From contig CAIYDK010000509.1 in the NCBI GenBank assembly GCA_903924955.1, positions 1 to 37,867 on the forward strand: a DNA stretch of 37,867 bases. Direction: 5' to 3'. Source of the DNA: an uncultured beta proteobacterium (GTDB taxonomy: Bacteria; Pseudomonadota; Gammaproteobacteria; Burkholderiales; Burkholderiaceae_C). Below are positions 17,430-25,147 of the stretch, piece after piece. Position numbers and translations under genes: made by a program. Each line of letters begins with the position of its first letter. The stretch's first letter is position 1. The notes under the pieces were generated by a model. The model searched no databases, was not told where the DNA came from, and saw only the letters and a list, made by a program, of their open reading frames with translations.

Positions 17430-19895
17430 TCAAGCGCCCAGTGCTTCGAACTGCCGGGTGTCCACTGCGGCTTCCTTGAAGTCAAACCACGGGTCAGGCT
17501 CTCCCTCGAGTGCCTGCTGCAATTGCACCCACAGTGTCTTGCGGCCTTTATGGTCATCCAGGATGCGCTTTTTGACGTAATCCAGGCCGACGCGGGCAAC
17601 AAAATGCACCGTGCGCTCCAGGTACCAGCCTTCCTGGCGGTAGAGCTGGCAGAAGGCACCGGTGTACTCCAGCACCTCAGCCGCCGTCTTGACCTTGACC
17701 AGGAAGTGGGCGACTTCGGTCTTGATGCCGCCGTTGCCGGCCACATACATTTCCCAGCCACTGTCCACACCGATGATGCCCACGTCCTTGATGCCGGCCT
17801 CGGCGCAGTTGCGCGGGCAGCCCGACACGGCGAACTTGACCTTGTGGGGTGCATACATTCCCACAAAAGCACGCTCCAGGTCCTTGCCCATCTGCGTGCT
17901 GTCCTGCGTACCCATGCGGCACCACTCACTGCCTACGCAGGTTTTCACCGTGCGCAGCGCCTTGGCGTAGGCGTGTCCGCTGGGCATGCCGATGTCCTTC
18001 CAGACGTTGACCAGGTCTTCCTTCTTCACACCCAGCAGGTCGATACGCTGGCCTCCGGTGACCTTGACGGTAGGAATTTTGTACTTGTCCACAGCGTCAG
18101 CAATGCGGCGCAATTCACTGGCCGTGGTTTCGCCGCCCCACATACGGGGAATGACGCTGTAGGTGCCGTCCTTCTGGATGTTGGCGTGACTGCGCTCGTT
18201 GATGAAGCGGCTTTGCGGGTCATCTTTTGCCTCTTTGGGCCAGGTGCTGATCAGGTAGTAGTTAACGGCAGGGCGGCACGATGCACATCCGTTGGGTGTC
18301 CTCCACTCCATGAACTGAAACACGCTGGCAATGGTCAGCAACGTGTTGGTGCGGATCGCGTCGCGCACGGCCTGGTGGCCATGGTCGGTGCAACTGCACA
18401 GGGCCTTGAGCTTGGGCGTGGCCGAGTAGTCGCCGCCGGCAGTGAACATCAGCAACTGCTCCACCAGGCCGGTGCAGGAGCCGCACGACGCGCTGGCCTT
18501 GGTGTGCTTGCGTACCTCGTCCAGCGTGAACAGCCCCTTTTCCTTGATGGCCTTGCAGATGGCGCCCTTGGTCACGCCATTGCAGCCGCACACCTCGGCG
18601 CTGTCAGGCATGGATGCGGCCTTGCAATGGCCTTCGTGGCCCACATCACCGATGTTGGACTCGCCGAACATCAGCTTGTCGCGGATGTCGCTTACGCTGC
18701 GCCCATCGCGTAACAGCTTGAAGTACCAGCTGCCGTCCACTGTGTCGCCATACAGACAGGCGCCGACCAGCTTGTCGTCCTTGATGACCAGCTTTTTGTA
18801 GACACCGCCATAGGGGTCGCTCATGATCAGTTCTTCGGTGCCTTCGCCCCCCGTGAAATCGCCCGCGCTGAACAGGTCAATACCGGTGACCTTGAGCTTG
18901 GTCGACGTGAGGGAACCTTTGTACTGGCCAATGCCGAACTGTGCCAGGTGGTTGGCTGCGACCTTAGCCTGTTCAAACAGCGGCGCGACCAGACCGTAGG
19001 CAATGCCACGGTGGGCCGCACATTCTCCAACCGAGTAAATGCGCGCATCGGTGGTGGTCTGCATGGTGTCGTTGACCACAATACCCTTGTTGCAGTGCAG
19101 GCGCATGCTTTCCGCCAACTGGGTATTGGGGCGAATGCCCACCGCCATCACCACCAGGTCGGCGGCAACGCAAGTGCCGTCCTTGAATTGGATGGATTGG
19201 ACGCGGCCACCTTTGCCATCGCAGGCGTTGCCGACCAGCGCTTGCGTTTGCGCGCCCATCAAAAACTTCAGGCCGCGGTCTTCGAGCGACTTTTGCAGCA
19301 TCTTGCCAGCCACGGTGTCCAACTGGCGTTCCATCAGCGTGGGCATCACGTGCACGACGGTCACGTTCATGCCACGCAGCATCAGGCCATTGGCCGCTTC
19401 GAGGCCCAGCAGGCCACCACCGATGACGACGGCGTTCCTGTACCGCTTCGACGCGTCAATCATGGCCTCGGTGTCTGCAATGTCGCGGTAGGCAATGACG
19501 CCTTCGAGCTCTTTGCCGGGAACGGGCAGGATAAAGGGGTTGGAGCCGGTGCACAGTAGCAGGCGGTCGTACGCGGACTCGGTGCCGTCGTTGGCGCGCA
19601 CGATGCGCTTGATGCGGTCGACTTCGACTACTTTTTTTCCGGCGTGCAGGGTGATGTGGTTGTCTTTGTACCAGTCCCAGGAGTTGAGCACGATCTCGTC
19701 AAGGGTCTGTTCGCCGGCCAGCACCGGCGAGAGCAAAATACGGTTGTAGTTGGGGTGTGGCTCAGCGCCAAATACGGTGACGTCGTAGAGTTCGGGGGCA
19801 ATCTTCAGTAGCTCTTCTAGAGTGCGCACACCCGCCATGCCATTGCCGACCATGACGAGCTTCTGTTTTGTTTTGACTTGCATGTCCATGGTCAT
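17430..19895 (-). CDS. nirB: nitrite reductase (NADH) large subunit
   Basis: VGNGMAGVRTLEELL FAD motif; CGCNGVTKGAI, CGSCTGLVEQLL BFD-type domain; siroheme/4Fe-4S CVGSEWCRMGTQDS...SGCPRNCAEAGIKDVG. Confidence 0.96.
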   Translation of the reverse strand: MTMDMQVKTKQKLVMVGNGMAGVRTLEELLKIAPELYDVTVFGAEPHPNYNRILLSPVLAGEQTLDEIVLNSWDWYKDNHITLHAGKKVVEVDRIKRIVRANDGTESAYDRLLLCTGSNPFILPVPGKELEGVIAYRDIADTEAMIDASKRYRNAVVIGGGLLGLEAANGLMLRGMNVTVVHVMPTLMERQLDTVAGKMLQKSLEDRGLKFLMGAQTQALVGNACDGKGGRVQSIQFKDGTCVAADLVVMAVGIRPNTQLAESMRLHCNKGIVVNDTMQTTTDARIYSVGECAAHRGIAYGLVAPLFEQAKVAANHLAQFGIGQYKGSLTSTKLKVTGIDLFSAGDFTGGEGTEELIMSDPYGGVYKKLVIKDDKLVGACLYGDTVDGSWYFKLLRDGRSVSDIRDKLMFGESNIGDVGHEGHCKAASMPDSAEVCGCNGVTKGAICKAIKEKGLFTLDEVRKHTKASASCGSCTGLVEQLLMFTAGGDYSATPKLKALCSCTDHGHQAVRDAIRTNTLLTIASVFQFMEWRTPNGCASCRPAVNYYLISTWPKEAKDDPQSRFINERSHANIQKDGTYSVIPRMWGGETTASELRRIADAVDKYKIPTVKVTGGQRIDLLGVKKEDLVNVWKDIGMPSGHAYAKALRTVKTCVGSEWCRMGTQDSTQMGKDLERAFVGMYAPHKVKFAVSGCPRNCAEAGIKDVGIIGVDSGWEMYVAGNGGIKTEVAHFLVKVKTAAEVLEYTGAFCQLYRQEGWYLERTVHFVARVGLDYVKKRILDDHKGRKTLWVQLQQALEGEPDPWFDFKEAAVDTRQFEALGA

Positions 19896-20719
19896 GCCGC
19901 CTTTTCTACGTGGGCTTGCCGTGTGTACAGAAAGTCGATCACGGCCTTGCGGTAACCCAGGTATTGCGCACTGTCAGCCAGCGCTACGCGGTTGCGGGGA
20001 CGGGCTAGATCCACATGCAGCACTTCGCCAATGGTTGCAGCAGGTCCGTTGGTCAGCATCACGATCTTGTCGGACAGCAGCACGGCCTCATCTACGTCGT
20101 GCGTCACCATCACCACGGTGCTGTGGGTGCGCGCCACGATGTCAAGCAACTCGTCTTGCAACTTGGCGCGTGTCAATGCGTCCAGCGCACCAAAGGGTTC
20201 ATCCATCAGCAGGACCTTGGGTTCCATGGCGAGGGCCCGAGCAATGCCCACGCGTTGCTTCATGCCTCCGGAGATTTCGCCAGGGCGCTTTTGGGCAGCC
20301 GGCGTCAGGCCCACCAAGGCCAGCGCGGCATCGGTGCGCGCCATGAGTTGCGCTTTGTTCTCAGATGGTGCGCCGGTGCTCCTGGATGCTGCACCAAAGA
20401 CGCGCTCCACACCCAGGTAAACGTTCTCAAAGCAGCTCAGCCAGGGCAGCAGGGAATGGTTCTGGAAAACCACTGCGCGTTCTGGGCCCGGGCCTGCGAT
20501 CTCGCGGTTGGCGCAGAGCAGGGTGCCTGCGGTGGGCAGGGTCAGTCCGGCAATCAGGTTCAACAAGGTTGATTTGCCGCAACCGGAGTGGCCGATCAGG
20601 GTCACGAATTCGCCCTTTGCCACGGTCAGGTTGACTTCGCGCAACGCGGGGAAAAAGCCTTTGCGGGTTCTGAAGGTTTGTTCAACGTTCTGGATATCGA
20701 TGTATTTCAAGTTGGTCAT
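19892..20719 (-). CDS. nitrate ABC transporter ATP-binding protein
   Basis: Walker A GHSGCGKSTLLN; signature region 'GEISGGMKQRVGIARALAMEPKVLLMDEPFGALD'. 4-bp overlap with nirB. Confidence 0.93.
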   Translation of the reverse strand: MTNLKYIDIQNVEQTFRTRKGFFPALREVNLTVAKGEFVTLIGHSGCGKSTLLNLIAGLTLPTAGTLLCANREIAGPGPERAVVFQNHSLLPWLSCFENVYLGVERVFGAASRSTGAPSENKAQLMARTDAALALVGLTPAAQKRPGEISGGMKQRVGIARALAMEPKVLLMDEPFGALDALTRAKLQDELLDIVARTHSTVVMVTHDVDEAVLLSDKIVMLTNGPAATIGEVLHVDLARPRNRVALADSAQYLGYRKAVIDFLYTRQAHVEKAA

Positions 20720-21666
20720 GACTTCACCTCTTCAAACGTAAATGCGGTGGCGATTTTGATCAGGGCGTATTCCAGTACCAGGCCCACAATGCCAATCACG
20801 AAGATGGCAATGATGATGTTCTTGACGTTGAGGTTGTTCCACTCGTCCCACACCCAAAAGCCGATGCCCACGCCGCCCGTTAGCATCTCGGCGGCCACGA
20901 TCACCAGCCAGGCGGTGCCCACGGCCAGGCGCACGCCGGTCAACATATAGGGCAGCACGGCGGGGAACAGGATTTTGGTGACGATCTTCCACTCGGAAAG
21001 GTTCAGCACACGCGCCACATTCATGTAGTCCTGGGGTACACGCTGCACACCGACCGCGGTATTGATGACCATGGGCCAGATGGAGCAGATGAAGATGGTC
21101 CAGATGGCCGCCGGGTTGGCTCCCTTGAATACCATCAGACCAATCGGTAGCCAGGCCAGTGGGGACACCGGACGCAGCAGGCTGATCAGCGGGTTGAACA
21201 TGCGGCCGAGAAATTCGAAGCGGCCAATTGCAAAACCAGCCGGTATGCCCACGGCTGCCGCCAGGCCAAAGCCTATTGCCACGCGCTCCAATGACATCAG
21301 CACATTCCAGCCCACGCCCTGGTCGTTGGGCCCCTTGCGGTAGAACGGATCGCTGAACAGCACCACGGCCTGCTTCCAGGTTTCCCATGGGCTGGGAATG
21401 TTGCTGGCCGTGCTGATGCTGACTACGGCCCAGATGCCGATGAGCAGGCACAGGCCCAACAAGGGCGGCAACACTGCCATCACCAGGCCGCGCCAGTCGC
21501 GCGGGGAGCGTACCGCAGTCGATGCGGAGGTCATCACCGTCTGGGTCGAGGAATCCAAGGCTTTTAGGCCGATAGCCCCCGTGGAATGTGCGTGGGCAGC
21601 TTCTTTTTTCATAGCAATTCTATCGGTCGCCGCGGCCAAGGGGGAGTGGAAAACTGCGCTTACCAT
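20716..21666 (-). CDS. ntrB: nitrate ABC transporter permease
   Basis: MVSAVFHSPLAAATDRIAMKK...; permease motif 'AVGIPAGFAIGRFEFLGRMFNPLISLLRPVSPLAWLPIGLMVF'. ATG at 21666 with a GGAGCTC-type RBS upstream. 4-bp overlap with the ATPase gene. Confidence 0.93.
   Translation of the reverse strand: MVSAVFHSPLAAATDRIAMKKEAAHAHSTGAIGLKALDSSTQTVMTSASTAVRSPRDWRGLVMAVLPPLLGLCLLIGIWAVVSISTASNIPSPWETWKQAVVLFSDPFYRKGPNDQGVGWNVLMSLERVAIGFGLAAAVGIPAGFAIGRFEFLGRMFNPLISLLRPVSPLAWLPIGLMVFKGANPAAIWTIFICSIWPMVINTAVGVQRVPQDYMNVARVLNLSEWKIVTKILFPAVLPYMLTGVRLAVGTAWLVIVAAEMLTGGVGIGFWVWDEWNNLNVKNIIIAIFVIGIVGLVLEYALIKIATAFTFEEVKS
21567..21615 (-). repeat. copy E of the 49-bp dispersed repeat, inside ntrB
   Basis: Minus strand GCTATGAAAAAAGAAGCTGCCCACGCACATTCCACGGGGGCTATCGGCC, encoding IAMKKEAAHAHSTGAIGL. 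Confidence 0.65.
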
Positions 21667-21676
21667 GGTGAGCTCC

Positions 21677-22933
21677 TTAGGCTTTGATCTTGAAACCGTC
21701 GGCGTACTTCTTGGGATCTTTGCCGTCCCACACCACACCGTCCATGAACTTGGCCGAGCGCATCGCGTCCTTCGGAATCGGGGCCTTGGCAGCAGTGGCG
21801 GCCTGCTTGTAAATGTCGACCTGGTTGATCTGCTTGGCCACTGCCAGGTAGTCGGGGTGGTCTTTGAGCAAGCCCCAGCGCTTGTGCTGGGTCATGAACC
21901 ACATGCCGTCGGACAAATAGGGGAAGGTGACTGTGCCTTCGTTGAAAAACTTCATGTGGTTGGGGTCGTCCCAGGTTCTGCCCATGCCGTTCTGGTAGCG
22001 CCCCAGGATGCGCTGGTTGATCGCGTCGACGCTGGTGTTGACATAGCTCTTGTCGGCAATGGTTTCAGCCATTTTGTTTTTGTTGGACAGACTGGCGTCA
22101 ATCCACTGGCCGGCCTCAATGATGGCGGCTGTCACCGCGCGGGCCGTGTTGGGGTATTTTTTGACGAAATCGCCTGTGGTGCCCAGCACCTTTTCGGGGT
22201 GATCTTTCCAGATGTCTTGCGTAGTCGCGGCCGTCACGCCAATGCCGTCAATGATGGCTCTGTGGTTCCAGGGTTCGCCCACGCAGTAGCCATCCATGTT
22301 GCCCACACGCATGTTGGCCACCATTTGCGGAGGTGGTACCGTGATGACCTTGGCGTCCGTCATGGGGTTGATGCCGTTTGCCGCCAGCCAGTAGTACAGC
22401 CACATGGCATGGGTGCCGGTGGGGAAGGTTTGGGCGAAGGTGTAGTCCTGACCCGGCGGGCGCTTTTCGGCGGCCATCAATTTTGCAAGGCCGGCACCGT
22501 CCACCGCACCCTTGTCGGCGAGCTTTTTCGACAGGGTGATTGCCTGGCCATTCTGGTTCAGGGTCATCAGCACAGCCATGTCCTTTTTGGGGCCGCTGAT
22601 GCCGAGGTGCACACCGTAGATCAGGCCGTAGAGCGCGTGGGCAAAGTCCAGCTCGCCGTTGACCAGTTTGTCGCGCACGCCGGCCCAGGAGGCTTCCTTG
22701 CTGGGAATGATCTTGACCCCGTATTTCTTGTCAAAACCCAACACGCAGGCCATGACCACGCTGGCGCAGTCAGTCAAAGGGATGAATCCGATCTTGACCT
22801 CGGCCTTCTCCGGTGCGTCGGAGCCAGCGGCATAGACCGCTGCACGCAATGCTGGGTTGATGCCGATGGCGCCCACGGCAGCCGACTGAAGCACCGAGCG
22901 GCGGCTGAGCTTATTGTTTAAAAGGTTGGTCAT
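21677..22933 (-). CDS. nrtA: CmpA/NrtA family nitrate ABC substrate-binding protein, Tat signal
   Basis: MTNLLNNKLSRRSVLQSAAVGAIG (Tat-like leader); EKAEVKIGFIPLTDCASVVMA; VGNMDGYCVGEPWNHRAI. Confidence 0.92.
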   Translation of the reverse strand: MTNLLNNKLSRRSVLQSAAVGAIGINPALRAAVYAAGSDAPEKAEVKIGFIPLTDCASVVMACVLGFDKKYGVKIIPSKEASWAGVRDKLVNGELDFAHALYGLIYGVHLGISGPKKDMAVLMTLNQNGQAITLSKKLADKGAVDGAGLAKLMAAEKRPPGQDYTFAQTFPTGTHAMWLYYWLAANGINPMTDAKVITVPPPQMVANMRVGNMDGYCVGEPWNHRAIIDGIGVTAATTQDIWKDHPEKVLGTTGDFVKKYPNTARAVTAAIIEAGQWIDASLSNKNKMAETIADKSYVNTSVDAINQRILGRYQNGMGRTWDDPNHMKFFNEGTVTFPYLSDGMWFMTQHKRWGLLKDHPDYLAVAKQINQVDIYKQAATAAKAPIPKDAMRSAKFMDGVVWDGKDPKKYADGFKIKA

Positions 22934-22971
22934 GGCATACATCCTTCGTAAAGTTGACGACTGCAAACGAG

Positions 22972-23033
22972 AAAAGGCGTCCTCACGCTGCGGGGACTTG
23001 TCGGGCAAGTCGTGTACAGGTGGGGACGCCTTT
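22972..23033 (-). terminator. intrinsic terminator-like hairpin (attenuator) in the nrtA leader
   Basis: Minus strand AAGGCGTCC ... GGACGCCTT followed by TTC; an inner hairpin GACTTG-CCCGA-CAAGTC (22995-23011) sits in its loop. Lies about 40 nt upstream of the nrtA ATG. Confidence 0.75.
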
Positions 23034-23044
23034 GTCCGGGAGAG

Positions 23045-23074
23045 CTGGCTTCACCCGCCGTTGGGTGGTGCCAG
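23045..23074 (-). promoter_or_regulatory. ANTAR-target RNA hairpin P2
   Basis: Minus strand CTGGC-AC-CACCC-[AACGGC]-GGGTG-AA-GCCAG: hexaloop with A1 and G4. Confidence 0.78.
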
Positions 23075-23078
23075 TCGT

Positions 23079-23092
23079 GACCTTCATTGGTC
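23079..23092 (-). promoter_or_regulatory. ANTAR-target RNA hairpin P1
   Basis: Minus strand GACC-[AATGAA]-GGTC: hexaloop with A1 and G4, immediately 5' of P2. Confidence 0.75.
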
Positions 23093-23106
23093 TCGTTTGG
23101 ATATAC

Positions 23107-23121
23107 GCAATGAACGTGCCA
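23107..23121 (-). promoter_or_regulatory. sigma-54 (-24/-12) promoter of the nrtA operon
   Basis: Minus strand TGGCACGTTCATTGC, matching TGGCAC-N5-TTGC, with +1 predicted at about 23095. Confidence 0.75.
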
Positions 23122-23138
23122 ACAAATTCTTGCCTTGC

Positions 23139-23155
23139 CGCACCGGTTTTGTGCA
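23139..23155. promoter_or_regulatory. possible NtrC-binding site
   Basis: CGCACCGGTTTTGTGCA against TGCACC-N5-GGTGCA: 10 of 12 specified positions match. Confidence 0.4.
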
Positions 23156-23212
23156 TTGCACCCACTACATGTCGTGCCTAAAGAAATGCACCAACGTGCC
23201 GAAAAATAAGCT

Positions 23213-23587
23213 ATGCAAACCGAATCGTCCAAAGCAAGAACCAACCGCTGTGTTCCGGTCGAGCAGTGGCCAGAATCACTGGAGCTGCTGCGCTATCTTG
23301 CCATCCAAAAAAATCCCTTGTCGGTTAGGGATTTGTCTCACGAAGTGAGCGCTCCGGAGATCTCCACACGCAATCGACTGGCTCGACTGGAGGCTGAAGG
23401 TGCGGTGAGTGCATCGCGTGCCACTTCTATCCTGGGTCCTGGCAAACAGGTGGTATGCGCGCATTACGTCATCACGCAGTACGGCAGGGATTGCGCGGGC
23501 CTGCGCTCGCAGGCCACGGAAAATGCACCACGTCCGTGCGTTAACAGCGTCTTCGCGTTGGCGAAGGCGATGAATCTCGGGTTCTGA
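23213..23587 (+). CDS. small winged-helix-like protein divergent from the nrtA operon
   Basis: ELLRYLAIQKNPLSVRDLSHEVSAPEISTRNRLARLEAEGAVSASR resembles a wHTH with recognition helix and wing. 124 aa. Confidence 0.6.
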   Translation: MQTESSKARTNRCVPVEQWPESLELLRYLAIQKNPLSVRDLSHEVSAPEISTRNRLARLEAEGAVSASRATSILGPGKQVVCAHYVITQYGRDCAGLRSQATENAPRPCVNSVFALAKAMNLGF

Positions 23588-23624
23588 AATTCAGACATTC
23601 CGATTCCACCGCCCTCAGGTGCGG

Positions 23625-24284
23625 TCAGCCTAATAGCTCGGCCACGTCCAGCATGCGCTGGGCGACATCAATTATTTTCAGGTTCTTGTCCATCGCGGTC
23701 TTGCGTAATTTCTCGTAGGCAACCGGCTCGCTCAGGCCCTGGCGCTGCATCAGCAGGCCCTTGGCACGTTCAATGATGCGGCGGTTTTTGAGTTCGGTAC
23801 TCAGGTCCAGCAGTTCGGTCTTCGCATCCGCCAACTCAGCCCGCAACGCCTGTTCGTGTTCAAAGCGTGCCATTGCAACATTCAAAATGGGGCGAATGCG
23901 ATGCGGTGACAGACCGGCCACGATGTAGGCCGACACCCCGGCCGCCACGGCGGCGCGCGCGTTGGAGGTGTCGTCATCGTTGGTGAACATGACAATGGGG
24001 CGTCGCGCATTGCGCGTGGCTACGACGACATGTTCGAGCGCATCGCGAGCGTCGCTTTCAGCGTCCAGAATGATCAGATCCGCCTGCAATTGTCCTAGGC
24101 GCTCCTGTAGGTAGGTGTCGGCCGGAAGTACTGCGACCAGGTTGAAGCCGCTTTCCAGCAAGGCGATGCGCAGACTGCGCGAACGCTCGGCCTGTTGCAG
24201 GGCGTGGGCATCGTCCTGGTCGGCAATGTCCAGATCGGGGGCTACAACAACAATTCGCAGGGCTTCAAGCATGGTGTTGAACAT
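23625..24284 (-). CDS. nasT: ANTAR-domain response regulator, NasT-like
   Basis: C-terminal ANTAR block ELKNRRIIERAKGLLMQRQGLSEPVAYEKLRKTAMDKNLKIIDVAQRMLDVAELL; N-terminal REC-like domain (ADLIILDAESD). Confidence 0.88.
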   Translation of the reverse strand: MFNTMLEALRIVVVAPDLDIADQDDAHALQQAERSRSLRIALLESGFNLVAVLPADTYLQERLGQLQADLIILDAESDARDALEHVVVATRNARRPIVMFTNDDDTSNARAAVAAGVSAYIVAGLSPHRIRPILNVAMARFEHEQALRAELADAKTELLDLSTELKNRRIIERAKGLLMQRQGLSEPVAYEKLRKTAMDKNLKIIDVAQRMLDVAELLG

Positions 24285-24301
24285 GCAAAATTCGGGCCAC
24301 T

Positions 24302-25072
24302 TCAGTTACGGCGCCAGTAGTGGTAGCGCCAGGCGGTTGTAAAGCCTGCGCGGCGGTAGAGAGCCAATGCGGAGGTATTGTTTTCTTCGACCTGTAGAAA
24401 GACGCGATTCAGTTTGGATTCTGTCGCTCTATCAGCGAGACCCGCTAGCACGCGGGCAGCCAGCCCCCGACCACGTTGCGCGGGTAGTGTGCGCATGCCG
24501 TGCACACTGCACCAGTTCTGGCTCATGGCAGCAGTGCCGGCAGCGACGGCGTGCCCATTTTCCACAACGCAGGCGTAAACCACATGGGGACTGCGGCTCA
24601 GAGCGTGAACGCGGTGTGCACCGTCGATGGGATCAAAGCCCTCGGCCAGATAGACGCTGGACCAGCTGGCATCAGGCTGGCTGCTTACGCTGGCAGACTG
24701 GTCAGAGCAGATGACGCGCATCTGTTGCACGGAGCCCACTTGCACCAGCGTGGGTTGGCTTGCCTGGTAGCCACGGCGGGCGAGTTCGGCGTGAACTGGG
24801 GCCAAGCCCGCAACGTCCGCCAATCTGAAAGCGGCTTGAAGGCCGCGGTCGCTGTACAGGGCCTCAATGGTGGGGATCTGTCGGATATCGATGCCTTGAT
24901 GGCGCACGGGAACGGCACTCTTTGCGCGGCCGATGGTGGATACATCAAATGGCAGCAACCAACCTTCAATTTCCTGGACGGCAGGCGGCGCGACGGCGTC
25001 CAGCGTGGCGCGTTCCAGGCTTGCGATGTCGCCGTCCTCCAACGGTGGGCTTAAGGTGTGTGTGGTTCTCAT
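24302..25072 (-). CDS. GNAT family N-acetyltransferase
   Basis: C-terminal 'GMRTLPAQRGRGLAARVLAGLADRATESKLNRVFLQVEENNTSALALYRRAGFTTAWRYHYW'. Confidence 0.9.
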   Translation of the reverse strand: MRTTHTLSPPLEDGDIASLERATLDAVAPPAVQEIEGWLLPFDVSTIGRAKSAVPVRHQGIDIRQIPTIEALYSDRGLQAAFRLADVAGLAPVHAELARRGYQASQPTLVQVGSVQQMRVICSDQSASVSSQPDASWSSVYLAEGFDPIDGAHRVHALSRSPHVVYACVVENGHAVAAGTAAMSQNWCSVHGMRTLPAQRGRGLAARVLAGLADRATESKLNRVFLQVEENNTSALALYRRAGFTTAWRYHYWRRN

Positions 25073-25147
25073 ATTTGCAGTCCGCCCCTATTGTGCCAAC
25101 GGTGTCAGGCTCGTTTCCTCTAAACTCGCGGCCTCATAGGGGAAAAC

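Noticed and set aside
17070-18713. 547-aa plus-strand ORF opposite nirB and the P-box gene
   Set aside because: Antisense to strongly supported genes, low-complexity His/Ala/Val-rich translation, no recognisable family; typical high-GC shadow ORF.
21398-22921. 507-aa plus-strand ORF opposite nrtA/ntrB
   Set aside because: Antisense shadow ORF of well-supported genes; no domain signature.
23178-23203. GCAC-CAAC-GTGC palindrome as a second NtrC site
   Set aside because: Spacing is 4 nt rather than the 7 nt of the NtrC consensus (TGCAC-N7-GTGCA); recorded only as half-site crowding.
23600-23640. Terminator between the convergent wHTH and nasT genes (ACCGC-N8-GCGGT)
   Set aside because: Only a 5-bp stem with no U-tract on either side; too weak to call.
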